Of a stretch of 64,000 nt of DNA, positions 55,042-63,878 are shown piece by piece. Within the stretch, counting starts at the first letter, position 1. Each line of letters starts with the position of its first letter. Position numbers and translations under genes: made by a program. The DNA is from Ruegeria sediminis (GTDB lineage: Bacteria > Pseudomonadota > Alphaproteobacteria > Rhodobacterales > Rhodobacteraceae): assembly GCF_005938215.1 (NCBI RefSeq), contig NZ_VCPD01000005.1, positions 234,970 to 298,969 of the forward strand, given 5' to 3'. Below the pieces are notes generated by a model that ran no database searches, was not told the origin of the DNA, and saw nothing but the letters and a program-made list of their open reading frames with translations.

Positions 55042-56355
55042 ATGCCGGCAAATCTTGAAACCATCGCCACCAAAAATCTCGTCCCTTCGCCACGCAACGC
55101 GCGGACTCACGACAGAAAACAGCTTGACCAGATTGCCGCGAGCATTCGCCAGTTCGGCTTCACCAATCCGGTCTTGATCGACGAAGACAATGTCGTGATC
55201 GCCGGACATGGCCGCTTGCAGGCCGCAAAGCAGATTGGCCTGGACGAAGTTCCGGCGATCCGTGTGACGCATCTTTCCGCACCGGAAAAGCGGACGCTCA
55301 TGCTGGCAGACAACAAGATCGCCGACAACGCCGGTTGGGACCTGGACCTGCTGGCCATTGAACTGGCGGACCTGTCCGAGATGGAGCTCAACTTCGACAT
55401 CGATGTCACCGGCTTTGAAACGGCCGAGATCGACCTGATTATCGGAGGGTCAGAGCCTGATGGGGAGAGTGACGCGGAGATTGCGCCCGTACCGGACCGG
55501 GACCAACCTCTCATCACACAGCGCGGCGATCTCTGGTTCTTGGGCCAGCACCGTGTGCTCTGTGGCGATGCCCGGAAGCCGTCTGACTATGCGGCGCTTA
55601 TGGATGATGAGGTCGCGGACATGGGCTTCACGGATCCGCCCTATAACGTCCCGATTTCGGGTCATGTCTGCGGCAACGGTCGGGTGCAGCACCGCGAGTT
55701 CGCCGAGGCCGCAGGTGAAATGAGTCCGCAAGAGTTTACCTGCTTTCTGGGTGAAGCCCTTGGTCTTGGGGCCAAGCACAGCCGGGACGGGGCCGTCTGG
55801 TATGCCTGCATCGATTGGCGGCATCTGCCGGAGATGCATGTCGCCGGACTGCAGGCGTTCGATGCCTGGCTCAACTTGTGTGTCTGGGCAAAAACAAATG
55901 CCGGCCTGGGGTCGCTCTACCGCTCTCAGCACGAGTTGATCTGCGTCTTCCGAAAGGGCCAGGGGCAGCATCAAAACAATGTCCAGCTCGGCAAATACGG
56001 CCGCAACCGGACCAACCTGTGGAGCTACCCCGGCGTGAACACGTTCCGTGCAGGACGGATGGAAGAGCTGCAAGCCCACCCGACACCCAAGCCTGTAGCG
56101 ATGATCAAGGACGCCATTCTCGATGTCACGAAGCGCGGCGACATCGTTCTCGATCCCTTCCTTGGAAGCGGCTCCACGCTGATAGCGGCGGAACGCTGCG
56201 GGCGTGTAACCCGAGGTCTGGAGATCGATCCGGCCTATGTCGACGTCGCGCTCAGGCGCTGGCGGGATGAAACGGGCAAGGAGCCTGTACGGGCCAATGA
56301 CCGACGGACGCTTGCGTCGCTGGAACGGGAACTGACGCAGGAGGCCGGGCAATGA
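55042..56355 (+). CDS. ParB-domain DNA methyltransferase
   Basis: This is a 437-residue fusion. The first about 100 residues form a ParB/Srx-like nuclease fold (LVPSPRNARTHDRKQLDQIA, IDEDNVVIAGHGRLQAAKQIG). The rest is an N6-adenine/N4-cytosine methyltransferase with DPPY at residues 198-201 before the SAM-binding motif DPFLGSGST at residues 371-379, an order called the beta type. Proteins of this architecture accompany terminases in phage-derived regions. AGGAG lies seven bases before the ATG. It overlaps the next gene by four bases. Confidence 0.9.
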   Translation: MPANLETIATKNLVPSPRNARTHDRKQLDQIAASIRQFGFTNPVLIDEDNVVIAGHGRLQAAKQIGLDEVPAIRVTHLSAPEKRTLMLADNKIADNAGWDLDLLAIELADLSEMELNFDIDVTGFETAEIDLIIGGSEPDGESDAEIAPVPDRDQPLITQRGDLWFLGQHRVLCGDARKPSDYAALMDDEVADMGFTDPPYNVPISGHVCGNGRVQHREFAEAAGEMSPQEFTCFLGEALGLGAKHSRDGAVWYACIDWRHLPEMHVAGLQAFDAWLNLCVWAKTNAGLGSLYRSQHELICVFRKGQGQHQNNVQLGKYGRNRTNLWSYPGVNTFRAGRMEELQAHPTPKPVAMIKDAILDVTKRGDIVLDPFLGSGSTLIAAERCGRVTRGLEIDPAYVDVALRRWRDETGKEPVRANDRRTLASLERELTQEAGQ

Positions 56356-56777
56356 GCGGCAAGCGAAACTATGAAGTCGGCTACGGCAAGCCACCAAGAC
56401 AGACCCGCTTCCAGAAGGGACGGTCCGGCAATCCAAACGGGCGCAAAAAAGGCAGTCGCAACTTCAACGCGGATCTGGACGAGGTTCTGGAGGCCAGGGT
56501 GCCGATCAAGGAAAATGGGCAATACAAAACGGTGTCGAGCCAGCAAGCGGCACTTATGCGGTTGCGGGAAAAAGCGCTTCAAGGGGATCAAAAAGCGCTG
56601 GATCGGCTGGTGATCCTGGCGCAGCAGCGCTCCGAGGAGAAAGAGGCGCAATCCGCTGAGCGCATCCTGACCGAGGCAGAAGACGTCATTCTCCAGCGCT
56701 TCGAAGCGGGTCTGCTGGCACGGACGGTGACCGGTGTCCAGAAGCCCGACGGAGAGGAGGGGGAAAATGACGGCTGA
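56352..56777 (+). CDS. DUF5681 protein (phage packaging-region small protein)
   Basis: This is a 141-residue basic protein. The N-terminal about 50 residues match the DUF5681 pattern: GYGKPPRQTRFQKGRSGNPNGRKKGSRN (trimmed) followed by an alpha-helical stretch (LMRLREKALQGDQKALDRLV). Members lie directly upstream of phage large terminase genes and are thought to act with or as the small-terminase-like factor, which is an inference from position. It overlaps the methylase gene by four bases and the terminase gene by 11. Confidence 0.85.
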   Translation: MSGKRNYEVGYGKPPRQTRFQKGRSGNPNGRKKGSRNFNADLDEVLEARVPIKENGQYKTVSSQQAALMRLREKALQGDQKALDRLVILAQQRSEEKEAQSAERILTEAEDVILQRFEAGLLARTVTGVQKPDGEEGENDG

Positions 56778-58182
56778 TGTCAATCGCGCCGCCTTGCTCA
56801 ATGCTCTGTTGCGCAAGGACCTGTCCAGCTTCATTGAGCGCAGCTTTGCGACAGTCAATCCGGGCAGTAGGTACCAGCACAACTGGCATATCGATGCCAT
56901 CGCGCATGCGCTGGAACAGGTTGCCCAGGGCAAGAATACGCGCCTGGTCATCACTATGCCGCCGCGGTCGCTGAAATCGATCGCGGCCTCTGTGGCCTTC
57001 CCGGCCTGGCTGTTGGGGCACGATCCGAGCCTGCGGGTTCTGGCCGTATCATATGCCGAAGGCCTTTCGGAGAAGCTGGCGCTCGATTGCCTGAAGGTGA
57101 TCGAGGCGCCTTGGTATCGCGCCTGCTTTCCGGCAACGCGAATTTCGCGGGGCAGGGGCGCGCGCAGCGATTTTGAAACCACCCGCGGCGGTGGCCGGTT
57201 CTCGACATCGGTTGGTGGCACCCTGACCGGTCGCGGCGGCGCCATCATCCTGCTCGATGATCCACACAAGCCCGAGGATGCCGGATCGGAGGTCAGGCGG
57301 AATGCCGTTCTCGAATGGTACAGGTCCACCCTTCTGAGCCGCCTTGATGATCCCCGGCACGGGCCGATTGTGCTGATCCAGCAGCGGATACATGAGGGGG
57401 ATCTGGCTGGCATGCTGCTTGAGCAGGGGGGCTGGGTCCATCTTGATCTGCCGGCCATTGCCGAGGAGGCGGTCGAGATCGACCTGGGTCGGAGCGGAAC
57501 CAAGCGCCGCGTCGAAGGCGATCTGCTGCATCCAGATCGCTTGCCCCGCGATCTTCTGGAGCGCCGCCGCGAGGAGCTGGGCTCGTACGTCTTTGCCGCG
57601 CAATACCAGCAACGGCCGGCGCCGCGGGGAGGCGGGATCGTGAAATGGGAGTGGTTCCGGGACTATGATGTCGCGCCGACGCTTCAGCCCGGCGATCGCA
57701 TCGTGCAGAGCTGGGACACGGCTTCCAAGGCAGATGAAGCAAGTGACTACTCGGTCTGCACCACCTGGCTGGTTCGGGGCGATAGCGCCTGGCTTTTGGA
57801 CGTGAACCGGGAAAAGCTGGAGTTTCCCGACCTGCGCCGAAAGATCATAGGCCTGGCGCAAGCCTGGTCAGCAATTCAGATCCTGATTGAGGAGGCTGGG
57901 TCCGGCATCCAGCTGATCCAGGATCTCAGGAGCAGCACGCAACTCAATATCATCGGAATGCTGCCCAAGCTCGACAAAGCCACCCGGCTGCTGGGCGTCA
58001 CGCCGCTCATTGAAAGTGGAAAGATCGTGATTCCAAAAAACGCCCAGTGGCTCTCCACCTTCCAGCGCGAAATCACCCTGTTTCCAAACGGCAAACACGA
58101 CGACCAGGTCGACAGCCTCTCGCAATTCCTCACATGGTTGAGTCAACCACACCCGACGGCCGTCGTTGGGACATATGGGTGA
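56767..58182 (+). CDS. Phage terminase large subunit
   Basis: This is a 471-residue packaging motor ATPase/nuclease. A P-loop-like motif MPPRSLKS is at residues 64-71 and Walker B AIILLDDPHK at residues 159-168. The C-terminal nuclease domain has aspartates in SWDTASKADEASDYS and NGKHDDQVDSL. The ATG at 56767 with GGAGGGGG upstream is preferred over a GTG 33 bases earlier. No portal, capsid, protease or tail gene follows within the window, so the packaging set is an orphan. Confidence 0.92.
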   Translation: MTADVNRAALLNALLRKDLSSFIERSFATVNPGSRYQHNWHIDAIAHALEQVAQGKNTRLVITMPPRSLKSIAASVAFPAWLLGHDPSLRVLAVSYAEGLSEKLALDCLKVIEAPWYRACFPATRISRGRGARSDFETTRGGGRFSTSVGGTLTGRGGAIILLDDPHKPEDAGSEVRRNAVLEWYRSTLLSRLDDPRHGPIVLIQQRIHEGDLAGMLLEQGGWVHLDLPAIAEEAVEIDLGRSGTKRRVEGDLLHPDRLPRDLLERRREELGSYVFAAQYQQRPAPRGGGIVKWEWFRDYDVAPTLQPGDRIVQSWDTASKADEASDYSVCTTWLVRGDSAWLLDVNREKLEFPDLRRKIIGLAQAWSAIQILIEEAGSGIQLIQDLRSSTQLNIIGMLPKLDKATRLLGVTPLIESGKIVIPKNAQWLSTFQREITLFPNGKHDDQVDSLSQFLTWLSQPHPTAVVGTYG

Positions 58183-58385
58183 GAGCGGCGTGGCTTGCCT
58201 TCTTTGGGAAATGTCGAATTCTGGAAAACTGTTGCAGGTCCAGAGAAGCGGGGCATGCTCAAACCAATCGTTTCATCTGTCTCTCAGGCTCATAACTGTC
58301 TGACGTCAGCACCCATCGGACAGATTTAGGGGTTTGAGCAACGGAGATGCGGTGATCGGGCCGAGTCGCCACATTCAAGATGGGA

Positions 58386-58772
58386 TCAGGCGTCCCGAAG
58401 CCCGGAGTAGAGATGTCGCAGATGAGCCTCGGAGACACCGTCGGCCTTCATTACGAGACGTACCATCGGATCAGCCAGCATTTCCTCTAGGCAGAAGTCG
58501 GACAACGTCCTGCCCGTCAGCTTGTCCCTGGCGCGTGCATGGTCCAGGTCGGCAAGGGAAACGGTCAGAGTCCGCGCAAGCCCTGGATGCGATATCTGTG
58601 GATGAAGCTTCACCAGGACGGAGGCTTTCCAAGCTGCAGGATCCTGTTGACCCGGGGGTGATACCAACTCCGTTTCTATCTCGTACTCTCCCGCCGGGAG
58701 CGTCTCGTCAAAGCCTGGAACGGTGAACGGCCGGGAAAAAACCGCAACGGTCTTGCTCGTCAGATCTTCCAT
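58386..58772 (-). CDS. Conserved hypothetical protein
   Basis: This is a 128-residue acidic protein with no recognised domain. It has a beta-rich first half (TVAVFSRPFTVPGFDETLPAGEYEIET, trimmed) and a helical second half ending LRHLYSGLRDA. A GAGG motif precedes the ATG at 58772 by about nine bases. Proteins with the same TVxFSRPFxxxGxDExLPAGxY beginning are remembered from alphaproteobacterial accessory regions, but no function is known. It faces the terminase gene across a 200-base gap. Confidence 0.6.
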   Translation of the reverse strand: MEDLTSKTVAVFSRPFTVPGFDETLPAGEYEIETELVSPPGQQDPAAWKASVLVKLHPQISHPGLARTLTVSLADLDHARARDKLTGRTLSDFCLEEMLADPMVRLVMKADGVSEAHLRHLYSGLRDA

Positions 58773-58848
58773 TGGTGTGATCCTCTCCCTTGATGCTGCG
58801 GGTGGTCCGCGCGCCCGTCAAGAATGGGGCGCGTGGCCGGTGCCCGTC

Positions 58849-58986
58849 TCACGATGTCTTGGATTTCGCTGGTGCTTCAGTGCCGGTGGACTTGGGCTCG
58901 TTTTCCTTGTCAGCGGTCTTCGCGGTCTTCGTAGGCTTCGGCTTCATTGCGGCCGCGGCCCTGGCGGTCAGGTCCTTGAAGGACAT
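58849..58986 (-). CDS. Small lysine/alanine-rich protein, 45 residues
   Basis: A short open frame begins MSFKDLTARAAAAMKPKP and is hydrophilic, Lys-, Thr- and Ala-rich, ending PAKSKTS. AAAGGAT lies about ten bases upstream of the ATG. Its basic, disordered character and small size suggest a nucleic-acid- or partner-binding peptide, but there is no family evidence beyond a vague likeness to other small alphaproteobacterial proteins of the same start. Confidence 0.45.
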   Translation of the reverse strand: MSFKDLTARAAAAMKPKPTKTAKTADKENEPKSTGTEAPAKSKTS

Positions 58987-59194
58987 GTCATCGATCCTTT
59001 GATTGGCCGGCGCCAACTCCTCGTCCATGTCGGACCGGGATGCTTGGCATCGGTACTATCTATATGGGGACTGGCGACTCGATTTACGATGGTGCGCCGC
59101 GAAGAAATCCGAAAGGGGGATCCCAACCCCACCTTCCTGACGGCTGTTTGAACTGCGAGTCCGCTGCGGAATTTGGATTTGACAGGAGGTAATC

Positions 59195-59323
59195 ATGGGA
59201 GTCCGTCGGGAACTACGTTTGGAGTCCGTTGCGGGCCACGAGATTATGGTCGGTCGTGACGGCAAGCGACGCTGGTCGGATGAGCTTAGCTACGCCACAC
59301 AGATTGAGGCAGAGCCCTTCTAA
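59195..59323 (+). pseudogene. Short IS66-like transposase N-terminal fragment
   Basis: A 42-codon frame with a very strong ribosome site (GACAGGAGGTAATC) reads MGVRRELRLESVAG... and then RDGKRRWSDELS, which recalls the RRRWSDELKAxIVAE start of IS66/IS3-type OrfA proteins before the reading diverges and stops. It may be a decayed insertion-sequence gene or an unrelated small protein. The match is short, so confidence is low. Confidence 0.35.
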
Positions 59324-59691
59324 GGGCAACGCGACACTTGGAGCCGATGAGGGAGAAGCGCGCGAAAGCCCTTCGGTGCTCGCTGCGACGATACATCGGG
59401 CCGCTCAGAGAAGCCGGATATGCGTCAGCAATCGTGATCACCGAACCGGACCCAACCAAACCCTTGCAATCAGGCGGGGTCCAAGTACGTCCACACATGA
59501 CAAGACCCGTCTCACTACAGAAATCCACGCTAACCTGCGTCAGTGCGAATGGGACTGGAAGTTGGCTAGGTGATCAGAGCCGGTCGGATTCTTGCCGGTG
59601 TGTTCGTTCCGAGTATCTAAGAAGCGCGCTGTGTGTGCCGATCCTCTAAAACGTCGGCAGGCATCTCGCGCTTCTTTTTTCTGGGAAATCT
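59324..59691. other. Gene-poor stretch with a long stem-loop
   Basis: About 370 bases with no recognisable protein; small frames on both strands lack ribosome sites. The right end holds the extended hairpin annotated separately. The stretch may be decayed mobile DNA. Confidence 0.4.
59619..59680 (+). terminator. Long two-tier stem-loop with T-run
   Basis: Outer arms AAGAAGCGCG (59619-59628) and CGCGCTTCTT (59667-59676) pair perfectly. Inner arms TGCCGA (59636-59641) and TCGGCA (59654-59659) pair within, and a run of T ends the structure. It could terminate a plus-strand transcript or be a structured small RNA. Confidence 0.6.
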
Positions 59692-59895
59692 ATGAAAGGC
59701 AACTGGATGAAACCCGAAACAGAGAGTCCGGCGTTGACAATGACCGGCATCAAGTCCGCCTGCGACAAGGCTCCTGCCGGGCCCAAAAAGGATGCGGCGC
59801 TGAGACATTACCGAGCCGCAGAAAAGGCGCGGACGGCAAAGAAACATACAGAGATGAACAAGGAACTCGGCGCGGCGAAGCAGGCGCTCGCGTGA
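59692..59895 (+). CDS. Small conserved-type hypothetical protein, 62-67 residues
   Basis: This is a short helical, charged protein: GIKSACDKAPAGPKKDAALRHY then AAEKARTAKKHTEMNKEL (trimmed). Similar small proteins with the CDKAPxGPKKxAALxHYxAAEKA pattern are remembered from other Rhodobacterales, so this is more likely a gene than noise. Either ATG at 59692 or 59707 could be the start, and neither has a textbook ribosome site (AAAGG lies about nine bases before the second). It follows the long stem-loop directly. Confidence 0.55.
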   Translation: MKGNWMKPETESPALTMTGIKSACDKAPAGPKKDAALRHYRAAEKARTAKKHTEMNKELGAAKQALA

Positions 59896-60554
59896 CGCTC
59901 GGCGCTTGATTAATTTGCTGGGCCGCACGTCGGCGCAAGGCCCGACTCATGTCAGGAACGGCCCGACCTGATCCATAAAAAGACCGTACCGAACTCTGCC
60001 GACGTGATCAGGCTATCATAGTTCTCATATGTCGCATTGCCGGCGCGGAACGTGACAAGCCCGTTTTCACGCAACTGCCGCAAGACACGGTTCCCGGCCC
60101 AACGAGTTTGTGCGTTCTATGCGTGTGATACGCCTGCCAGAAGGTCTGCTGAAACAGACGGAGATTTGCCAAGGCAGATAGCGGGGATGGGATCTTTTTG
60201 GGAGAGGTGCGAGGTGGTCGAACCTTGGGCGGGGGAAACCGTTCGGACAAGTTTCGTCCATCGCCCGACGCGCACGCTCAGATCGGCAATCGTCTGCGCC
60301 AAAACCAGCCACCTGCAGGAAGCGCTCTGGGCTTTCTTGTGGTTGACGGAGAATGTGTTGCGGCAGTACTGCTGATACTCTGACATTTCGCCACCAGACC
60401 CCTAGTAAATTCGCGTGTAAGTTTTGAGGAGGCCTGTTGGATAATAGGGGCCAGTCTCGGAGTCCTGTTTCATTGCTGCTGAACTGGCGGGACAACGCTA
60501 AAGTTGAACCCCGCGGTGCTTTCAAATAACAATCGCAGCTGCGACGTGGATCCC
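59896..60554. other. Gene-free stretch upstream of the SLC13-type transporter
   Basis: About 660 bases with only short unsupported frames on both strands. No ribosome sites, repeats or clear hairpins stand out. The transporter promoter should lie near the right end. Composition is similar to the rest of the island and could represent decayed genes. Confidence 0.4.
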
Positions 60555-62360
60555 ATGCTAGACACGGAGTATGCGCCGATCGACCTCATTTCCGGCTATG
60601 AACCCTATCTCGCGCTCGCAGTCGTTCTCCTCTTGTTTGCTGCGTTTCTTTCCGAGCGCTTCGATCCAGACGTAACTGCAGCGGGAGCTGCCGCGCTGTT
60701 TATCGTCTTCGGTTTCGTCCCCACTAGAGAAGTTCTGGCGGCATTTTCAAATCCTGCGCCAATCACGATCGCCGCGATGTTCGTCATCAGCGGTGCGCTG
60801 GTCAGGACCGGGCTTCTCGACGCGCTTGCGAACCGGGTTGTTGCTGCGGCGAGCAATAGGCCAATTGCGGGCACCGCGGCGTTTCTCTTGGCTACGCTTG
60901 TCGCCTCAGGTTTGATGAATAACACGCCTGTCGTCATCGTCCTGATCCCGGTGGCCATCCGTTTGGCGCAGAGCCTAGGCTTTGCTGCGACGCGCCTGTT
61001 GATCCCACTATCCTACATGGCGGTTCTGGGTGGAACTTGTACGTTGATCGGCACATCGACCAACCTACTGGTGGACGGTGTGACCCAGGCATCTGGAATG
61101 GAGCCGTTTTCAATATTCGAGATAACCCCCGTCGGCTTGGTGGCCGCGGCCACAGGTGGTTTGGCGCTGTTCTCGCTGGGTCCAGTCCTATTGCCTGACC
61201 GTAAGGATCTTGCAGGACAGGGCGCAGACGATGAAGCAACCTTTCTAACGGAATTACGCCCGAAAGGGGACTATCCGGGCATTGGTCGACGCATCGACGA
61301 AATCGCCGACCTGAATCGGCAGGGCATTGAGATCGTCGGCATCCGTGCGCGGTCTGTTGTGAAGCGCGAAGGGTTGAGTGAGCACGTACTTGAACTTGGC
61401 GACAGGGTAATTGCCAAGGTAGCAACATCGGAACTGCTCACCCTCAGGAAGCTTGCCGGGATCGAAGTTGGGTTGCGTCAGGGGCCAGCACCCGAGGATT
61501 CTTCCGACCTGATCGTCGCCCAGGCTATCGTGACGTTGTCGCGCCGAAGCCGTGGCGTGCGAATTGCCCAGCTTACCATGGGGCATCGGTACGGCATGCG
61601 CATTCTTGGCGCCCACCGGCATGGGGAAATGCTTGGACCCGATCTGTCGACCGCACTTCTGCGTCCGGCTGACACGTTGCTTCTGGAAGGCACTTCCGAA
61701 GGCTTTGCTCGGATGACTGAGGCGGGCGATCTTGCCGCGATCACGGGTGCGGGCGGCCGCGCGTTCCGACGCGGGAAAGCGCCTCTTGCTCTGATCGCGC
61801 TGTTCTCGGTCGTGGCACTTGCCGCCACGGGGATTGCCGAGATCAGCGTGCTTGCACTGGTCGCGGTCGCTGCCATCCTGGTGCTCCGGTGCATCGACAA
61901 CATCGAGGCATGGAACTCGATCGACGCCGGCATCCTAGTGCTCATCTTCTCGATGCTGATCGTCGGGATGGGCTTGCAGAATGCCGGAGCAGTAAGCCTT
62001 ATCGTCGAGAGCCTGACGCCGGCACTGGAAGGACTGCCTCCAATTGTGACGCTTGCCGCGATTTACCTGTTGTCGTCGGTGCTGACAGAAGCCGTCACCA
62101 ACAACGCAGTGGCTGTCGTGGTGACACCGCTCGCGATCGGCCTTGCCGACCAGCTTGGCGTCGACCCGCGCCCGTTTGTCGTCGCAGTGATGTTCGGTGC
62201 GAGTGCGAGCTTCGCAACCCCGGTCGGCTACCAGACCAACACCTTGGTATACGCAGCAGGGAACTACAGATTTTCCGATTTCCTCAGGATTGGCATTCCG
62301 ATGAATCTTGTCGTCGGTTTAGCGGTGGTCGGCGCGATCCCGATATTCTTCCCGTTCTAG
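60555..62360 (+). CDS. SLC13/DASS family anion transporter with RCK_C (TrkA-C) domains
   Basis: This is a 601-residue membrane transporter. N- and C-terminal membrane halves (each with the SGLMNNTPVVIVLIP or EAVTNNAVAVVV re-entrant motif of the family) flank a cytosolic segment (residues about 210-390) with two TrkA-C-like domains, for example around LSEHVLELGDRVIAKV. Family members carry sulfate, phosphate, dicarboxylates or other anions with sodium; the ligand here is unknown. The ATG at 60555 is preferred over an upstream TTG at 60504. The stop overlaps the converging nhaA stop by four bases. Confidence 0.9.
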   Translation: MLDTEYAPIDLISGYEPYLALAVVLLLFAAFLSERFDPDVTAAGAAALFIVFGFVPTREVLAAFSNPAPITIAAMFVISGALVRTGLLDALANRVVAAASNRPIAGTAAFLLATLVASGLMNNTPVVIVLIPVAIRLAQSLGFAATRLLIPLSYMAVLGGTCTLIGTSTNLLVDGVTQASGMEPFSIFEITPVGLVAAATGGLALFSLGPVLLPDRKDLAGQGADDEATFLTELRPKGDYPGIGRRIDEIADLNRQGIEIVGIRARSVVKREGLSEHVLELGDRVIAKVATSELLTLRKLAGIEVGLRQGPAPEDSSDLIVAQAIVTLSRRSRGVRIAQLTMGHRYGMRILGAHRHGEMLGPDLSTALLRPADTLLLEGTSEGFARMTEAGDLAAITGAGGRAFRRGKAPLALIALFSVVALAATGIAEISVLALVAVAAILVLRCIDNIEAWNSIDAGILVLIFSMLIVGMGLQNAGAVSLIVESLTPALEGLPPIVTLAAIYLLSSVLTEAVTNNAVAVVVTPLAIGLADQLGVDPRPFVVAVMFGASASFATPVGYQTNTLVYAAGNYRFSDFLRIGIPMNLVVGLAVVGAIPIFFPF

Positions 62361-63712
62361 GTCTCGCGGCCTTGATTGCCAGCGCCAGTGGTACCGCTTG
62401 TCCGCGCCGTACGGAGTGTCAGCCAGACCAGTATGAGTACCCCGATTATCGCGGCTGTAGCTGATCCCGAAAGAATTCCGAGCTTTGAGGCGTCCAGCGT
62501 TGTCTGGTTAAAGGCCAAGCCCGCGATGAACAGCGACATCGTGAAACCGGTTCCCGTGAGAAACGAGCCGGCGATGATAAAGGGCCATGTCAGGCCGGGC
62601 GCGAGCACCGCAAGGCCTGAGCGGACCGCAAGCCAGCTGAACCCGAGGACGCCGATCGGTTTTCCCAATACAAGGCTGACAATAATCGCCAAGGAGACCG
62701 GTTGGCCAAAATCGGCACCGTCAATCGTGACACCACCATTTGCCAGCGCGAAGATTGGCATGATTGCAAAGCCGACCCAAGGGTGCAGCATCATCTCAAG
62801 GCGTTCGACCGGCGACAGGGATTCCGTGAGCGCTCGGCCCGCCTCACGGAGATCACGCTGGCCTGCAGCATCCCCTTGCCGATGATCGCCGGCCGGAGCA
62901 GCGAGTACACGCCCCAAGATCGCGCGCAGGCGAACATCGCTCACCCAAATTCGGGTAGGTGTCATAAGGCCCAGTATGACACCGGCGATGGTCGCGTGGA
63001 CGCCGGATGCATCAAAACACAGCCAGACTGCCGCTCCCAGAAAGAAATAGACCGGAACGCTTCTGATACCGAGGCGCGAGGCGCCTGCAACGATGCCAAT
63101 TCCCAGCAGGCCCAACCCGAGCGCTGACCAAGTCAGCGCTTTCCCATATCCAAGTGCGACCACGAGTATTGCGCCGACATCATCGAAAATTGCCAGCGAG
63201 AGCAGGAATAGACGCAAGGTGGGCGGGATCCGGCTTCCAAAAAGCGCAAGGCAGCCGATCACGAACGCCGTATCGGTTGCCATCACGGTTCCCCAGCCGT
63301 GCATCCCGGGCTTTCCGGACATCAGCGTCAGATACAACGCGACTGGCACCACCATGCCGCCCACCGCGGCTGCAAAGGGCAGCGCGGCCTGTCGCGGATC
63401 TCTCAATTCGCCCAGAATGATCCCTCTCTTGAGCTCCAAGGAAAGAACAAAGAAAAAGAGGGTCATCAGTCCGTCGTTGATCCAGTGGCGCAGGGAGCGG
63501 GTAAAATCCAACGATCCGAATGTCAGGCCAATGGAAGTCTCCCAGAAACCCAGGAAGGCCACTTGCCAAGGTGAGTTTGCCATCGCCAAAGCCAGCAGAA
63601 CCGCCAGAAGCAGGAGCCCGCCTGCTGCCGCTTCGATCTTCAGGAAGCGTGCGAAGGGCTTAGTTACGACGTCTGCGGTCTCATGGGGCAGGCTTTCATA
63701 GTTGTCGATCAC
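62357..63712 (-). CDS. nhaA: Na+/H+ antiporter NhaA
   Basis: This is a sodium/proton antiporter of about 451 residues from the GTG at 63712; an in-frame TTG at 63844 would add 44 residues of uncertain value. The twin aspartates of the ion path are in LAIFDDVGAILVVAL, and ATDTAFVIGCLALFG is the helix IV region. Twelve membrane segments are expected. It converges with the SLC13-type gene. NhaA keeps sodium low and pH stable, which suits a salt-adapted bacterium; the island position suggests acquisition or rearrangement. Confidence 0.9.
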   Translation of the reverse strand: MIDNYESLPHETADVVTKPFARFLKIEAAAGGLLLLAVLLALAMANSPWQVAFLGFWETSIGLTFGSLDFTRSLRHWINDGLMTLFFFVLSLELKRGIILGELRDPRQAALPFAAAVGGMVVPVALYLTLMSGKPGMHGWGTVMATDTAFVIGCLALFGSRIPPTLRLFLLSLAIFDDVGAILVVALGYGKALTWSALGLGLLGIGIVAGASRLGIRSVPVYFFLGAAVWLCFDASGVHATIAGVILGLMTPTRIWVSDVRLRAILGRVLAAPAGDHRQGDAAGQRDLREAGRALTESLSPVERLEMMLHPWVGFAIMPIFALANGGVTIDGADFGQPVSLAIIVSLVLGKPIGVLGFSWLAVRSGLAVLAPGLTWPFIIAGSFLTGTGFTMSLFIAGLAFNQTTLDASKLGILSGSATAAIIGVLILVWLTLRTARTSGTTGAGNQGRET

Positions 63713-63815
63713 GGGACGAGTCCGCCTTTTCCGGTCGAGAGGAACTTCCGCATTGTATCGCAGATACGCCGAGCATGAGAGACGGTCCTTGTCCTTCGGC
63801 CATGCCGCAAAAGCC

Positions 63816-63878
63816 TCAGGCGAAAAGCGCTCGGGCTTCCGCAAAGGTCAGGAGGCGTCGGCGGTTCTCATCCCAGAG
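63816..63878 (-). pseudogene. 3' remnant of a gene cut by an IS5-type element
   Basis: A 20-codon frame on the minus strand reads ENRRRLLTFAEARALFA then stop at 63816-63818. It begins exactly at the IS boundary and resembles the C-terminal tail of a longer protein. It is too short to assign to a family, and the interruption is an inference from its abrupt start at the IS end. Confidence 0.3.

Noticed and set aside
58285..58330. CTGTCTGACGTCAGCACC, resembling the IS6 right terminal repeat
   Set aside because: It differs by a two-base insertion and has no transposase or partner repeat nearby; probably a chance resemblance or too degraded to call.
60008..60525. Short frames on both strands upstream of the SLC13-type gene
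   Set aside because: Composition is not protein-like and no ribosome site or family motif is seen.
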